Below, one piece after another: positions 1-11,096 of a DNA stretch of 64,000 bases. Source of the stretch: an uncultured Bacteroidales bacterium. Lineage in GTDB: Bacteria > Bacteroidota > Bacteroidia > Bacteroidales > Bacteroidaceae. Below the pieces are notes generated by a model, which worked only from the letters and a program-made list of their open reading frames with translations, was not told the DNA's origin and searched no databases. Numbering within the stretch: position 1 is the stretch's first letter; the number at the start of each line of letters is the position of its first letter. The DNA is taken from contig CACZJU010000009.1 in the NCBI GenBank assembly GCA_902781515.1, positions 22,113-86,112 on the forward strand, written 5' to 3'. The position numbers and the translations under genes were made by a program.

Positions 1-1569
1 ATTGGCCTCACGAAGAAGTTGGGCAATGAATTCTTTGTCCATGACTACACGGCGACTATGGGTGTCGAGGTGACCTTGGGCAAGTTTCACGGCCTTACCT
101 ATCATAATTCCGAGAGTGACATGATAAAACTCCAACTCTTCAGCCATTTTTAATGTTTCGCCGATATAATTGCCATATTCCACGAAAGCCTGTTGAGGAA
201 GGTCGGGGTAGAGGGAGCGAAGTTGTTGCTCGCTCTTCATGCCACTACCGATGACAACGCGTTCAGAGCCGCTTGCCTTTGCTACCTCCATGCACTTGCG
301 GATGCTCTGTATGAAAGCCTCCTCCGAGTAGGGTTTGACGATGCCCGAAACGCCGATGATGGAGATGCCGCCCTCAATACCCAATCGTGGGTTGAAAGTG
401 CGCTTGGCAATGTCCTTTCCGTTTGGGACGGAAAGAACAATTGATAATGGATAATTGACAATTGACAATTGCTCAAGGTTCTTGCGAATCATCTCGCGTG
501 GAGCCTTATTGATAGCTGCTTCACCAGGTGGGAAGTCGAAGCCTGGGAGGGTAAAGCGGCCCACGCCCTCGCCGCCTTCTATTACTAACCACTCCCCTCC
601 TTTCGGGAGGGGCTGGGGGTAGGCCTGTGCCCTCACCTCGATGCCATCTGTCACATCTGGGTCGTCGCCTGCCTCCTTGATACAGTAGGCATATCCTTCA
701 CCATAGCCAACGGACACAGTGATGGTTTCGCCATTGGGTAAAAGCACAGGAACTTCGTCAGGCATTTCATTGCGCAGAAGGCGGATAGTTGCTGCAACTG
801 CGGCTGCAGTGGCACATGTTCCAGTAGTAAGTCCACTATGCAGGGGGTAGAACTCAGGCAGCAGGCGCTCCACCATGCGGCGTAGTCCGTATTCGCCATT
901 AACGACGTGGAACGACTGAGGCATTGGTGGACGTCGCAAGGCGACGACGCGCATACCCTTGGCCTTGGCGGCGGAAACTTTCTCTACGAAACCGCCGCTT
1001 GTGCCGCTCTCCTTCAACAGGATGGCATCGGCCTCGACGGGTATTTCCCCAGCCTCCTCGTAGTAGCAAAGTTGTTCTGGCCTTGCGCCCTGCGTAAGCG
1101 CCAGCCTGACTGACGACTCGCGGTCGAGAATGCGATAAAACACAGTGATACCGCTTTCCTCTAAACGCCTGAACCTCTTGATGCTCTGCACGCCGGTGGT
1201 GGCCAAAAGCGATTGGATGTCAGTGGGCACTTCCGAATAGTCGTCAATCCACGTGATGTCGGGGTCGCGCGGTGGATAGATGCGTTCGAAGCGGATGACA
1301 GGAATCTGTAGGGAACAGGCAACTTCTGCGATGGTCTGGTGCAGGACACTGGCAAAGGGGTGAGCCGCATCCACAACGAGCCGAATCCCGTGCTCACCGC
1401 AGAACGCTTCCATTGTCTCCTTGTCCATCGCACCGTCCGTGCGCCGCCCGTGGTGCATCGCCACGTCCTGCTCGCCCGTCTTGGTCGAATACCAATACAG
1501 GCTTCCCGCCTCTTCCAGTGCCCTGATGGCCCTGCGCCCCTCCGTCGTGCCGCCGAATACAAGTATCAT
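1..1569 (-). CDS. cbiJD: CbiJ-CbiD fusion: cobalt-precorrin-6A reductase plus cobalt-precorrin-5B C1-methyltransferase (partial, runs off left edge)
   Basis: Two corrin-ring enzymes in one chain; 523 codons are visible and the 3' end lies outside the window. Residues 1-240 are a CbiJ/CobK reductase, opening with MILVFGGTTEGR and holding VVDAAHPFA near 65-73. CbiD starts near residue 245 with SGLTTGTCATAAA, and later shows GEGVGRFTLPGFDFPPG and TFNPRLGIEGGISIIG. The ATG at 1569 is only 5 nt downstream of a TACCTTTG -7 box, so the message should be almost leaderless. Two short segments do not look like CbiD: residues 317-327, made by a GC-rich palindromic repeat, and 366-379, made by a heptamer array. 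The frame stays open through both. CbiJ and CbiD act in the anaerobic B12 pathway whose other enzymes lie at 11.6-23.2 kb. No riboswitch is seen upstream. Confidence 0.93.
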   Translation of the reverse strand, partial: MILVFGGTTEGRRAIRALEEAGSLYWYSTKTGEQDVAMHHGRRTDGAMDKETMEAFCGEHGIRLVVDAAHPFASVLHQTIAEVACSLQIPVIRFERIYPPRDPDITWIDDYSEVPTDIQSLLATTGVQSIKRFRRLEESGITVFYRILDRESSVRLALTQGARPEQLCYYEEAGEIPVEADAILLKESGTSGGFVEKVSAAKAKGMRVVALRRPPMPQSFHVVNGEYGLRRMVERLLPEFYPLHSGLTTGTCATAAAVAATIRLLRNEMPDEVPVLLPNGETITVSVGYGEGYAYCIKEAGDDPDVTDGIEVRAQAYPQPLPKGGEWLVIEGGEGVGRFTLPGFDFPPGEAAINKAPREMIRKNLEQLSIVNYPLSIVLSVPNGKDIAKRTFNPRLGIEGGISIIGVSGIVKPYSEEAFIQSIRKCMEVAKASGSERVVIGSGMKSEQQLRSLYPDLPQQAFVEYGNYIGETLKMAEELEFYHVTLGIMIGKAVKLAQGHLDTHSRRVVMDKEFIAQLLREAN

Positions 1570-1690
1570 AGGTACAAAGGTAGTGCAAACCGAGCGAAAA
1601 CACAAATTTTATTTGATTTTTCCGAGGTGCAGCCTATCTTCAGCCATATGGCTAAAGATACGATTAAGCGAGCAAAATGCCAAACTTAAT
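1570..1690 (-). promoter_or_regulatory. cbiJD promoter with upstream hairpin element
   Basis: On the minus strand there is TTTG (1603-1606), a 20-bp spacer, then TACCTTTG (1575-1582), an exact Bacteroidales promoter. Just upstream is a hairpin, TATCTT-C-AGCCAT / ATGGCT-A-AAGATA (1635-1660). The whole element closely resembles the one in front of the glycyl-tRNA synthetase gene at 25382-25540. Confidence 0.8.
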
Positions 1691-1720
1691 AAATAAAAAT
1701 ATTCCTGCTATTTCGTTTTC

Positions 1721-2560
1721 CTACCGATTCTGTCTGACGAGCTCCATGGGAGCCATCCCCGTGATGCGCCGGAACGTGCGACCGAAGTACGAAACGTTCT
1801 CATAGCCCACCATGGCCGCCACCTGCTTGACCGACTTCCGCTCCGACACGAGGAGCAACTGCGCCTGCGTGATGCGTCGGCGGATGATGTAGTCGGTGGG
1901 CGTGGTGCCTGTCTGGCGGCGAAACAGGCGGATGAAACTGTCCTTCGTCATGCAGGCTTCGTCGGCCAGACGGTCCAGAGAGGGCACGTGCGCCAGGTCG
2001 TTGTTGACGACCCACAGCGCCTGCAGGATGCGCTTGTCGCTCACCGTGCGCGGACGCGCTTGAGCAAAGAAGTGGGACAGAAGGATTTGCAGCAGGCCGC
2101 TGATTTCCATTTGTCGGGCCACGGGCCGCTGCTGGAAGTCCTTGATGCCTTGCAGGATGCGGGTCGAGGCCTCGTAGTTCCGGGGATCCTTGTTCTTCAG
2201 CGCCAGTTCGGGAGCCAGCCTCGTCAGATAGCGGACGATGCGCTCGTCCACCTCTGTGGCAGGGATGATGAGGGGAAACTGGTTTTGGTGATAGAGGTCG
2301 AACACCTGTCTGGAGGCATCCAGAAAGTGCAGGTAGTAGTGGCCGAACGCCCCATCGCAGTGAACGTTGTGTGTGGTGAAAGAGGGTATCAGGCACAGGT
2401 GTCCCGGCCGCAGTTCGTGGGTCTGGCCGACGAAGGTCACTTCGCCCCTGCCTTCCGTCACCCAATAGATGCGAGAGAAGGGGCTGCAGACGCGTTCGTA
2501 GTTCCAGTCGCCCTGGTGGTGCGAGTGCCCGATGTTGAGCAACTTGAAATCGTAGTTCAT
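1721..2560 (-). CDS. AraC family transcriptional regulator
   Basis: A 279-residue regulator with an N-terminal cupin-like sensor region (about 1-150) and a C-terminal AraC double HTH (about 180-279). The second helix pair reads SVKQVAAMVGYENVSYFGRTF, trimmed here to its key residues GYENVSYFGRTF, the usual AraC signature. The ATG at 2560 was preferred over upstream starts because a TATCTTTG -7 box lies at 2581-2588, so those starts would fall in the promoter. The gene is divergent from the beta-galactosidase gene, and a 21-bp-spaced direct repeat in the shared gap could be its operator. It probably answers a sugar ligand and controls the lacZ-metallopeptidase unit. The ligand cannot be read from the sequence. 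Confidence 0.9.
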   Translation of the reverse strand: MNYDFKLLNIGHSHHQGDWNYERVCSPFSRIYWVTEGRGEVTFVGQTHELRPGHLCLIPSFTTHNVHCDGAFGHYYLHFLDASRQVFDLYHQNQFPLIIPATEVDERIVRYLTRLAPELALKNKDPRNYEASTRILQGIKDFQQRPVARQMEISGLLQILLSHFFAQARPRTVSDKRILQALWVVNNDLAHVPSLDRLADEACMTKDSFIRLFRRQTGTTPTDYIIRRRITQAQLLLVSERKSVKQVAAMVGYENVSYFGRTFRRITGMAPMELVRQNR

Positions 2561-2629
2561 GGTATAGACTTCTCGATAGGCAAAGATAGGCATTATTTTG
2601 GGAAAACATGCTATCAGAGGGGGTAAATC

Positions 2630-2662
2630 TGTCACAATATCGACTATTCGTGTCATTATCGG
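2630..2662. promoter_or_regulatory. candidate AraC-type operator: two direct half-sites 21 bp apart
   Basis: TGTCACAATATCG at 2630-2642 and TGTCATTATCGG at 2651-2662 are similar half-sites whose starts are 21 bp apart. Direct repeats two helical turns apart are the usual layout for AraC-family binding. They lie in the divergent gap, between the regulator's -7 box (2581-2588) and the TATCTTTG box (2716-2723) before the beta-galactosidase. Function is inferred. Confidence 0.5.
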
Positions 2663-2668
2663 AGGTAA

Positions 2669-5839
<3,171 letters not shown>

Positions 5840-5849
5840 CTAAAATACT

Positions 5850-8800
5850 ATGAAACAGCTATTTATAATTATGCTCGGTTGGCTGTCGCTGACTGCTACG
5901 GCACAGACCGACGTCACAGCTAACTACCTCACTGACTACACCTTCGACAGCGGTTTCCACCACAAGGCTAGCGAAACGACCAAGGTGGATAAGGAAATCA
6001 AGACCATCAAGGGATGGACACAGGGTTTCACCGTCGATTACACCATCACTGGCATCTATGAGTACGGTTTTGCCGGTACGTTCAACGGCGGAGAAGTGCC
6101 CGCACAGGGCTACGAAGGCTCGACGGGCGGCGCACTCGCCCTATCCACCGGCTGGGGTGTGGAGATGACCTACAGCCAGACCGTCACTTTGCCCGCTGGT
6201 GTTTATACGTTTTCGGCACCTACCTACAATGGGAAAAGTGCCACAAAGGGCCATTCGCTGTTGGCATGGATTCCGCAGAAAGGCGATGCCGTTGTCTCCA
6301 CGCTTAACGGATATCCCTCGAAGACGTGGACGCTGGACCAGATAACTTTCACGCTGACTCAGGAGACTCAGGGCAAGATTCAGATCGGTTATCGGTCTGC
6401 CGAAAATGCAGGTTCGGGCAGTTCGGCCAATCTGCTCATCGACTACGTCCAGATTATAGCCAAAAGCATGGCAGACTGCAAGGCAGAACTCGTCGCTACG
6501 CTGACTGAGGCCCGAAAGCAGTACGCCGACGGAACGGGGCACGGAGCCGATGAGTTGAAGACGGCCATTGACCGTGCCCAGACCGTCTGTGATGACGAAG
6601 AAACTCCGATGGATGTCATCCTGCAGGCCCATGAGAACCTGAAAAAAGCCTTGGCAACCTATCTATGGCTCAATGCCTCGGAGACTTCGCCCGTGGATTG
6701 TACCGCTGACTATCTCGCGAATCCTTCGTTCGAGGTTGACGGAACGGCGGGCTGGACAGCCAAGGGCATGAACCCTCAGAGCAACAACGTCTTTACCAAG
6801 AAACAAGGTACCTACTACATGGAAGCCTGGACCAGCATTGGTAACAAGATAGGCGACGTGTTGCTTTATCAGACCGTCAGGAATCTGCCTTGCGGACGGT
6901 ATCGCCTGAAGGCCAATGGCCTGCACATTCAGCAAAGCGGCAGTGGCAGCATCACGAACCAAGGCAAGGCTCAGACCGGCGCATGGCTCTATGCAGGGCT
7001 GTCGCAGACCGTCGTCACCAGCATGAAGACCTACGCCGTCGATTTCTCTATCGTGGAGACCGGCGAATCCATAGAGGTGGGGGTGAAAACCACAAGTCCG
7101 ACGGGCAACTATCTGTGTGTCGATGACTTCCACCTCTATTACTTAGGCGAGGCTGACGTCAACGACATGGTGCAGGCCCTGCACGACTTGATGATATACG
7201 CCCAGACGGTCCAAGGGCGGAAGATGCAGCAGACAGCTAACGATGCCCTTGTAGCTGCGCTGGAAGCATCGCAAAAGGCATTGGCCGGAACGGGCACCGA
7301 CGACGAAAGCCAAACCACTTACGACTCGGATGCCCTTGCCGAGGCACGCACGGCACTGCAGCAGGCATTGGAGGGAGCCGAGGCTTCCCATGCCCTCTAT
7401 GTGGCTCTTGAGGAACGCATCGCATACGCCGGCAAAGTCCTGAAATGGTGGCAAGGCATGGAGCGAAAGGCCAAGGCATGGGAGACACTTTCTGAAGCCG
7501 TGACCACAGCCAGGGAACAGGACACCGACCTCACACTCACCGATGCCCAACTGAAATCGGCCACAACTTCGCTCAACACGCGCATCAAGGCCGTCGATAA
7601 GAAGATTTATTGCAGCGGTAGTGCCTGTGGTTCAGATGCCAAGTTGCAGGACAACAGCAACCAGTGGTCCTACATGCGCTCCTATCAGTCGAAGCACTGG
7701 GTGCTCTTCTGGGAGAAGGACTATGGCGACGAAGTGCCAAGCGCCGTTCCAGGCATATTGGATACTGCCGACAAGATTTTCGAGATGTATGCCGACAAAC
7801 TCGGCTTCATCACCATCAACCAAGGGAAGTCGAAGAGCGACACCTATAAGATGATCATTCGCCTCTTCTCCACCTCTGAGTGGAAAGCCGAGGGCAGCGG
7901 CATCGACAACCAGATAGGTATGCTCTCGCTCTCTCGCTGGGCCTACACCTCGCGCGGCGGTCAGACCGTGGCCCATGAGATAGGTCATTGTTTCCAGTAC
8001 CAGGTCCACTGCGACAAGGGCGACTGGAACGGATGGATGTACAACTGGCACGAATCCACGCAAAACCCCTTCTGGGAGATGTGTGCCCAGTGGATGGCCT
8101 ACGTCTATTACCCCAACAAACTGCTCAACGACAACGAATGGCTGTGGAACTCGCTCAACGGCATGCACCGCCATCCGCTGGCCGGCTATCTGCGCTATGA
8201 GAACTTCTTCATTCAGGACTGGTTCGTACACAAGCACGGATGGGACGCCATAGGTCGCCTCTGGAACGACTGCAAGGACCCCGAAGACCCCTTTGAGACC
8301 TACATGCGCACCCGCATGACGGGCGGTGTGGCACAGAAGGTCAGCCAACTGGGCGACGAGATGTGGGAGTGGGGTGCCCGCATGACCACCTTCGACCTCG
8401 ACCCCATTCGCGCCACGGCCGAGGGCAAAGCCAGTTGGCGCAGCCAGACGTCGCTTACGAAGGATGCCGACGGCTACTGGTGGCCCGAGAAAAAGCACTG
8501 CATCGAGAACTGGGGAAACAACGCCATTCGGTTGAATGCGCCTGCCAAGGACAAGACCCTCTACGTCGAATTTGAGGGCAAGGCTGGGGCCGAGGGCTAT
8601 ACCGCTTATAATACCACGCGCGCGGGATGGCGCCTCGGATTCGTAGCCTTCAAGAGCGACGGCACGCGCATCTATGGCGACATCCACAAACCCACCTACA
8701 GCTCGCCCGACTGCACCGTCGCCTTCGACTGCCCAGGTGGCTGCAGCCACGTCTGGCTCGTAGTGAGCGGAGCCCCTACAACCTACTGGACGCGCAACCT

Positions 8801-9056
8801 GACCAACTGGGTGGAGAGCACAGCCGAGCAGTGGCCCTACCGCGTCAAGTTCCACCAGACCAACGTCTATGGGGAGGCCAACAATAACACACTACCCACC
8901 GGCGTGGAGAACGTTCCCGACGCTCAACCTTCAAGGTTCGCGGACAACAACGTCTATTCCCTCACCGGACAGCTGATTCGCCGTGGCACCATATCGACAG
9001 AAGGACTGCCCCGCGGCATCTACATCGTAGGCGGCCGCCGCGTTGCTGTAAAGTAA
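5850..9056 (+). CDS. large secreted HEXXH protein with carbohydrate-binding-like domains (DUF6055-like) and C-terminal tail
   Basis: A 1068-residue secreted protein with signal peptide MKQLFIIMLGWLSLTATAQ. Residues about 20-205 and 290-435 look like jelly-roll binding modules; the second opens NPSFEVDGTAGW. Between and after them are helical FIVAR-like stretches (about 210-275 and 435-590). A catalytic-looking domain follows, with TVAHEIGHCFQYQ near residue 710, an HEXXH zinc-peptidase signature; the surrounding pattern recalls DUF6055. The last 45 residues (VYSLTGQLIRRG...GLPRGIYIVGG) form a tail shared with two other secreted proteins in this window. It follows the beta-galactosidase by 10 nt, which suggests joint action on glycosylated proteins or glycans. 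Peptidase activity is inferred from the motif only. Confidence 0.8.
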   Translation: MKQLFIIMLGWLSLTATAQTDVTANYLTDYTFDSGFHHKASETTKVDKEIKTIKGWTQGFTVDYTITGIYEYGFAGTFNGGEVPAQGYEGSTGGALALSTGWGVEMTYSQTVTLPAGVYTFSAPTYNGKSATKGHSLLAWIPQKGDAVVSTLNGYPSKTWTLDQITFTLTQETQGKIQIGYRSAENAGSGSSANLLIDYVQIIAKSMADCKAELVATLTEARKQYADGTGHGADELKTAIDRAQTVCDDEETPMDVILQAHENLKKALATYLWLNASETSPVDCTADYLANPSFEVDGTAGWTAKGMNPQSNNVFTKKQGTYYMEAWTSIGNKIGDVLLYQTVRNLPCGRYRLKANGLHIQQSGSGSITNQGKAQTGAWLYAGLSQTVVTSMKTYAVDFSIVETGESIEVGVKTTSPTGNYLCVDDFHLYYLGEADVNDMVQALHDLMIYAQTVQGRKMQQTANDALVAALEASQKALAGTGTDDESQTTYDSDALAEARTALQQALEGAEASHALYVALEERIAYAGKVLKWWQGMERKAKAWETLSEAVTTAREQDTDLTLTDAQLKSATTSLNTRIKAVDKKIYCSGSACGSDAKLQDNSNQWSYMRSYQSKHWVLFWEKDYGDEVPSAVPGILDTADKIFEMYADKLGFITINQGKSKSDTYKMIIRLFSTSEWKAEGSGIDNQIGMLSLSRWAYTSRGGQTVAHEIGHCFQYQVHCDKGDWNGWMYNWHESTQNPFWEMCAQWMAYVYYPNKLLNDNEWLWNSLNGMHRHPLAGYLRYENFFIQDWFVHKHGWDAIGRLWNDCKDPEDPFETYMRTRMTGGVAQKVSQLGDEMWEWGARMTTFDLDPIRATAEGKASWRSQTSLTKDADGYWWPEKKHCIENWGNNAIRLNAPAKDKTLYVEFEGKAGAEGYTAYNTTRAGWRLGFVAFKSDGTRIYGDIHKPTYSSPDCTVAFDCPGGCSHVWLVVSGAPTTYWTRNLTNWVESTAEQWPYRVKFHQTNVYGEANNNTLPTGVENVPDAQPSRFADNNVYSLTGQLIRRGTISTEGLPRGIYIVGGRRVAVK

Positions 9057-9093
9057 GATAAAGTTTTGTGTTTCGCGCTCATCACTCAATGCG

Positions 9094-10011
9094 GTGGTGA
9101 AACATGCTCTGTCGCACGAGGGATATGTGGGTGGATGGTTGGACGGCGAGACAGGACTCTACTATTTCGACAGTACGCGACTATTTCCTGAGGACTCCAT
9201 CGTGGCAGCCCTGCTCTTTGGGTTGGACAATGGGCAACGTTGCGCTTACATCCTGTCATCAGGTACGGAAATAGACCTCCATGCACTCACAGAGATACGC
9301 CAGCGTGGACGTTTGCTTGTGGGCACGACGGGCGACTACAGACCGCTCTCGTTCGTGGAACCAGAAACACATGAGTATTGGGGCTTCGGCATTGACTTTG
9401 CCCGACTGATTGCCGAGCGACTGGGCGTTGAGCTGGAATTTGTGCCCACTTCGTGGCCCACGCTCTCCAACGATGTGCTCAGCGACCCACCGACCTTCGA
9501 CCTGGCTTTGGGCGGCATCACCATCACCGAGGCACGGAAGCAGACGATGCTCATGTCTGAAGGGTATCTGGCCAATGGTAAGACCATCCTCTGCCGTAAA
9601 GAAGACGCTGGACGATTCCGTTCGCTCAGCGACATCGACAAGCCAGAAGTGACGGTAGTGGTGAATCCTGGTGGTTTGAACGAGGCTTTCGCCCGTGAGC
9701 ACCTGACACAGACGAACATCGTGGTTCATGCCCGTAACGAAGAGATTCCGAACCTGATAGCCGAGGGACATGGTGATGTGATGATAACGGAGATAACTGA
9801 AGTTCCTTACTATGTCCGGGTCGACGAACGACTGGCCGCGCCCCTGCTGGCATCGCCCTTAACACGCGGCGAGATAGGAGTCCTAATGCGCCCTGAACAG
9901 GAAGGACTGCTGACCTTTGTCAATGCCGCCATCCGAGAGATGAAGGCTGATGGCACGCTGTGCCGCCTGTGCGAGAAGTATGGACTGGTCTATGCCTACG
10001 GTTTGGAGTAA
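9094..10011 (+). CDS. periplasmic solute-binding-protein-like ORF (SBP family 3) without signal peptide
   Basis: About 305 residues from a GTG start. Residues about 68-300 are a type 3 solute-binding fold, with GRLLVGTTGDYRPLSF, WGFGIDFARLIAERLGVELE and FDLALGGITITEARK; cyclohexadienyl dehydratase (PheC) belongs to the same family. Residues 1-65 form a separate small module containing GYVGGWLDGETGLYYFDSTR, for which I recognise no family. No signal peptide or lipobox is visible, which is odd for a binding protein, and no transporter genes are adjacent. The frame is open upstream into the end of the previous gene, so the start is uncertain and the 5' end may be eroded. The 3' end overlaps the convergent hxlR gene by 16 nt. 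Confidence 0.7.
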   Translation: MVKHALSHEGYVGGWLDGETGLYYFDSTRLFPEDSIVAALLFGLDNGQRCAYILSSGTEIDLHALTEIRQRGRLLVGTTGDYRPLSFVEPETHEYWGFGIDFARLIAERLGVELEFVPTSWPTLSNDVLSDPPTFDLALGGITITEARKQTMLMSEGYLANGKTILCRKEDAGRFRSLSDIDKPEVTVVVNPGGLNEAFAREHLTQTNIVVHARNEEIPNLIAEGHGDVMITEITEVPYYVRVDERLAAPLLASPLTRGEIGVLMRPEQEGLLTFVNAAIREMKADGTLCRLCEKYGLVYAYGLE

Positions 10012-10370
10012 GCATCAATGACGACCTGATGGGCGACCACGTCGTCGAAGTGGTCAAGTGCCCACTGGATGAGTTGGTGGAGGGATGGCATAAGAGAGCG
10101 GCCTGTCTCCGTGAGGCTGTACTCGACACGGGGCGGCACCTCGGGAAAGACCTCGCGGTGGACGAGGTTGTAGTGCTCCAGGTTCTTCAGTGTCTGCGAA
10201 AGCATCTTCTGAGAGCAGTCCGTCATCATGCGGCGCAGTTCGTTGAAGCGCATCACGCCCGTCTCGCTGCGGTCGATGCCGTAAAGCACCAGGAGCGACC
10301 ACTTGTCGCCGAAGCGACTGATGATTTGCCTTATCGGACAGGCCATGTATTCCACCTTGATATCTGCCAT
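9996..10370 (-). CDS. HxlR family winged-helix regulator
   Basis: A 124-residue DNA-binding protein, the normal HxlR size. The conserved order is seen: CPIRQIISRFGDKWSLLVL, then RFNELRRMMTDCSQKMLSQTL as the recognition region (quoted only to show its position, near residues 45-65), and SLTETGRSL in the wing. An early Cys precedes the helix, as in redox-sensing members. The start at 10370 (MADIKVEY) is placed after the TACCTTTG box at 10399-10406. The inverted repeat GGTAAC..GTTACC overlaps this gene's promoter and recurs before the divergent cupin gene, so it probably controls both itself and that pair. Relatives respond to electrophiles, quinones or aldehydes; the signal here is unknown. Confidence 0.9.
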   Translation of the reverse strand: MADIKVEYMACPIRQIISRFGDKWSLLVLYGIDRSETGVMRFNELRRMMTDCSQKMLSQTLKNLEHYNLVHREVFPEVPPRVEYSLTETGRSLMPSLHQLIQWALDHFDDVVAHQVVIDAYSKP

Positions 10371-10398
10371 AATCCTTAGTATTTCTTGCTGAACATCG

Positions 10399-10430
10399 CA
10401 AAGGTAACTAAAAGTTACCATACCGCCAAA
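10399..10430 (-). promoter_or_regulatory. hxlR promoter with overlapping operator
   Basis: Minus strand TTTG (10427-10430), a 20-bp spacer and TACCTTTG (10399-10406). The inverted repeat GGTAACT-AAA-AGTTACC (10403-10419) fills the spacer and overlaps the -7 box, the expected place for autorepression. Confidence 0.75.
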
Positions 10431-10501
10431 TGTTTTGGAATGTTAATGTGTGTTAACGTCAGAAACGCCTCGTCTCGTCGTGATGCCAATTCCTACTTTT
10501 T

Positions 10502-10560
10502 GGTAACCGAGTTACCGTGCGGTGCCTTCTTGCACGGGTCGAAAGTTCGCCGTACCTTTG
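10502..10560 (+). promoter_or_regulatory. cupin operon promoter with second HxlR-type operator
   Basis: The inverted repeat GGTAAC-CGA-GTTACC (10502-10516) has the same half-sites as the operator at hxlR. It lies just upstream of CTTG (10529-10532), a 20-bp spacer and TACCTTTG (10553-10560). The 5' UTR to the cupin gene would be about 75 nt. Confidence 0.7.
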
Positions 10561-10639
10561 CACCAGCAAAAACGAAAGAGAATCATAAAAGAGACAACAA
10601 GAACAACAATAAACAACATTAATTAAACAATAAAAGACT

Positions 10640-11092
10640 ATGAGAAAGATTGAGACAATCAAGACGGGTGAGAACTACAGCGCCGTGAGCGTAGGTCGAA
10701 TCAATGAAATCATCGAGCACAAGTTGTCTATGGGTCCCGTGACCATTCAGGGCAAGGTGTTTGCCGGACAGGCTGTGGGTGCTACAGGCAGTGAACTGTC
10801 GTTCCAGACGCTCGTGCCCGGGCAGGACAGCGGTTTCCTGCACACGCACAAGACCCACGAGGAACTATATATCATCCTGAAAGGCGAGGGCCTGTATCAG
10901 GTAGATGGCGAGCAGTTCCCCGTATCGGAGGGCACCATAGTCCGCGTGGCTCCCAACGGTAAGCGCGCACTGAAGAATACAGGCCGGGACAACCTGACCA
11001 TGCTCTGCATCCAGTACAAGGCCAATGCCTTCACGGAGTCCGATAGCCCCATGACGGACGGTATCATCCTGCAGGACAAACTGAAGTGGTAA
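10640..11092 (+). CDS. cupin domain protein
   Basis: A 150-residue single-domain cupin. The first cupin motif is seen as GFLHTHKTHEELYIILKGEG (about residues 72-91), with two His and a Glu as metal ligands; the second motif region, VSEGTIVRVAPNGKRALKN, lacks the usual His. It is the first gene of a short unit divergent from hxlR and is followed after 4 nt by a flavin split-barrel protein. Such pairs under HxlR regulators are often linked to handling of reactive small molecules, but the substrate cannot be told from the sequence. Confidence 0.85.
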   Translation: MRKIETIKTGENYSAVSVGRINEIIEHKLSMGPVTIQGKVFAGQAVGATGSELSFQTLVPGQDSGFLHTHKTHEELYIILKGEGLYQVDGEQFPVSEGTIVRVAPNGKRALKNTGRDNLTMLCIQYKANAFTESDSPMTDGIILQDKLKW

Positions 11093-11096
11093 ACGG

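Noticed and set aside
7632-8855. Long 407-codon frame opposite the HEXXH protein gene
   Set aside because: It is antisense to a gene with clear domains and signal peptide and has no recognisable motif; G+C-rich codons open such frames.
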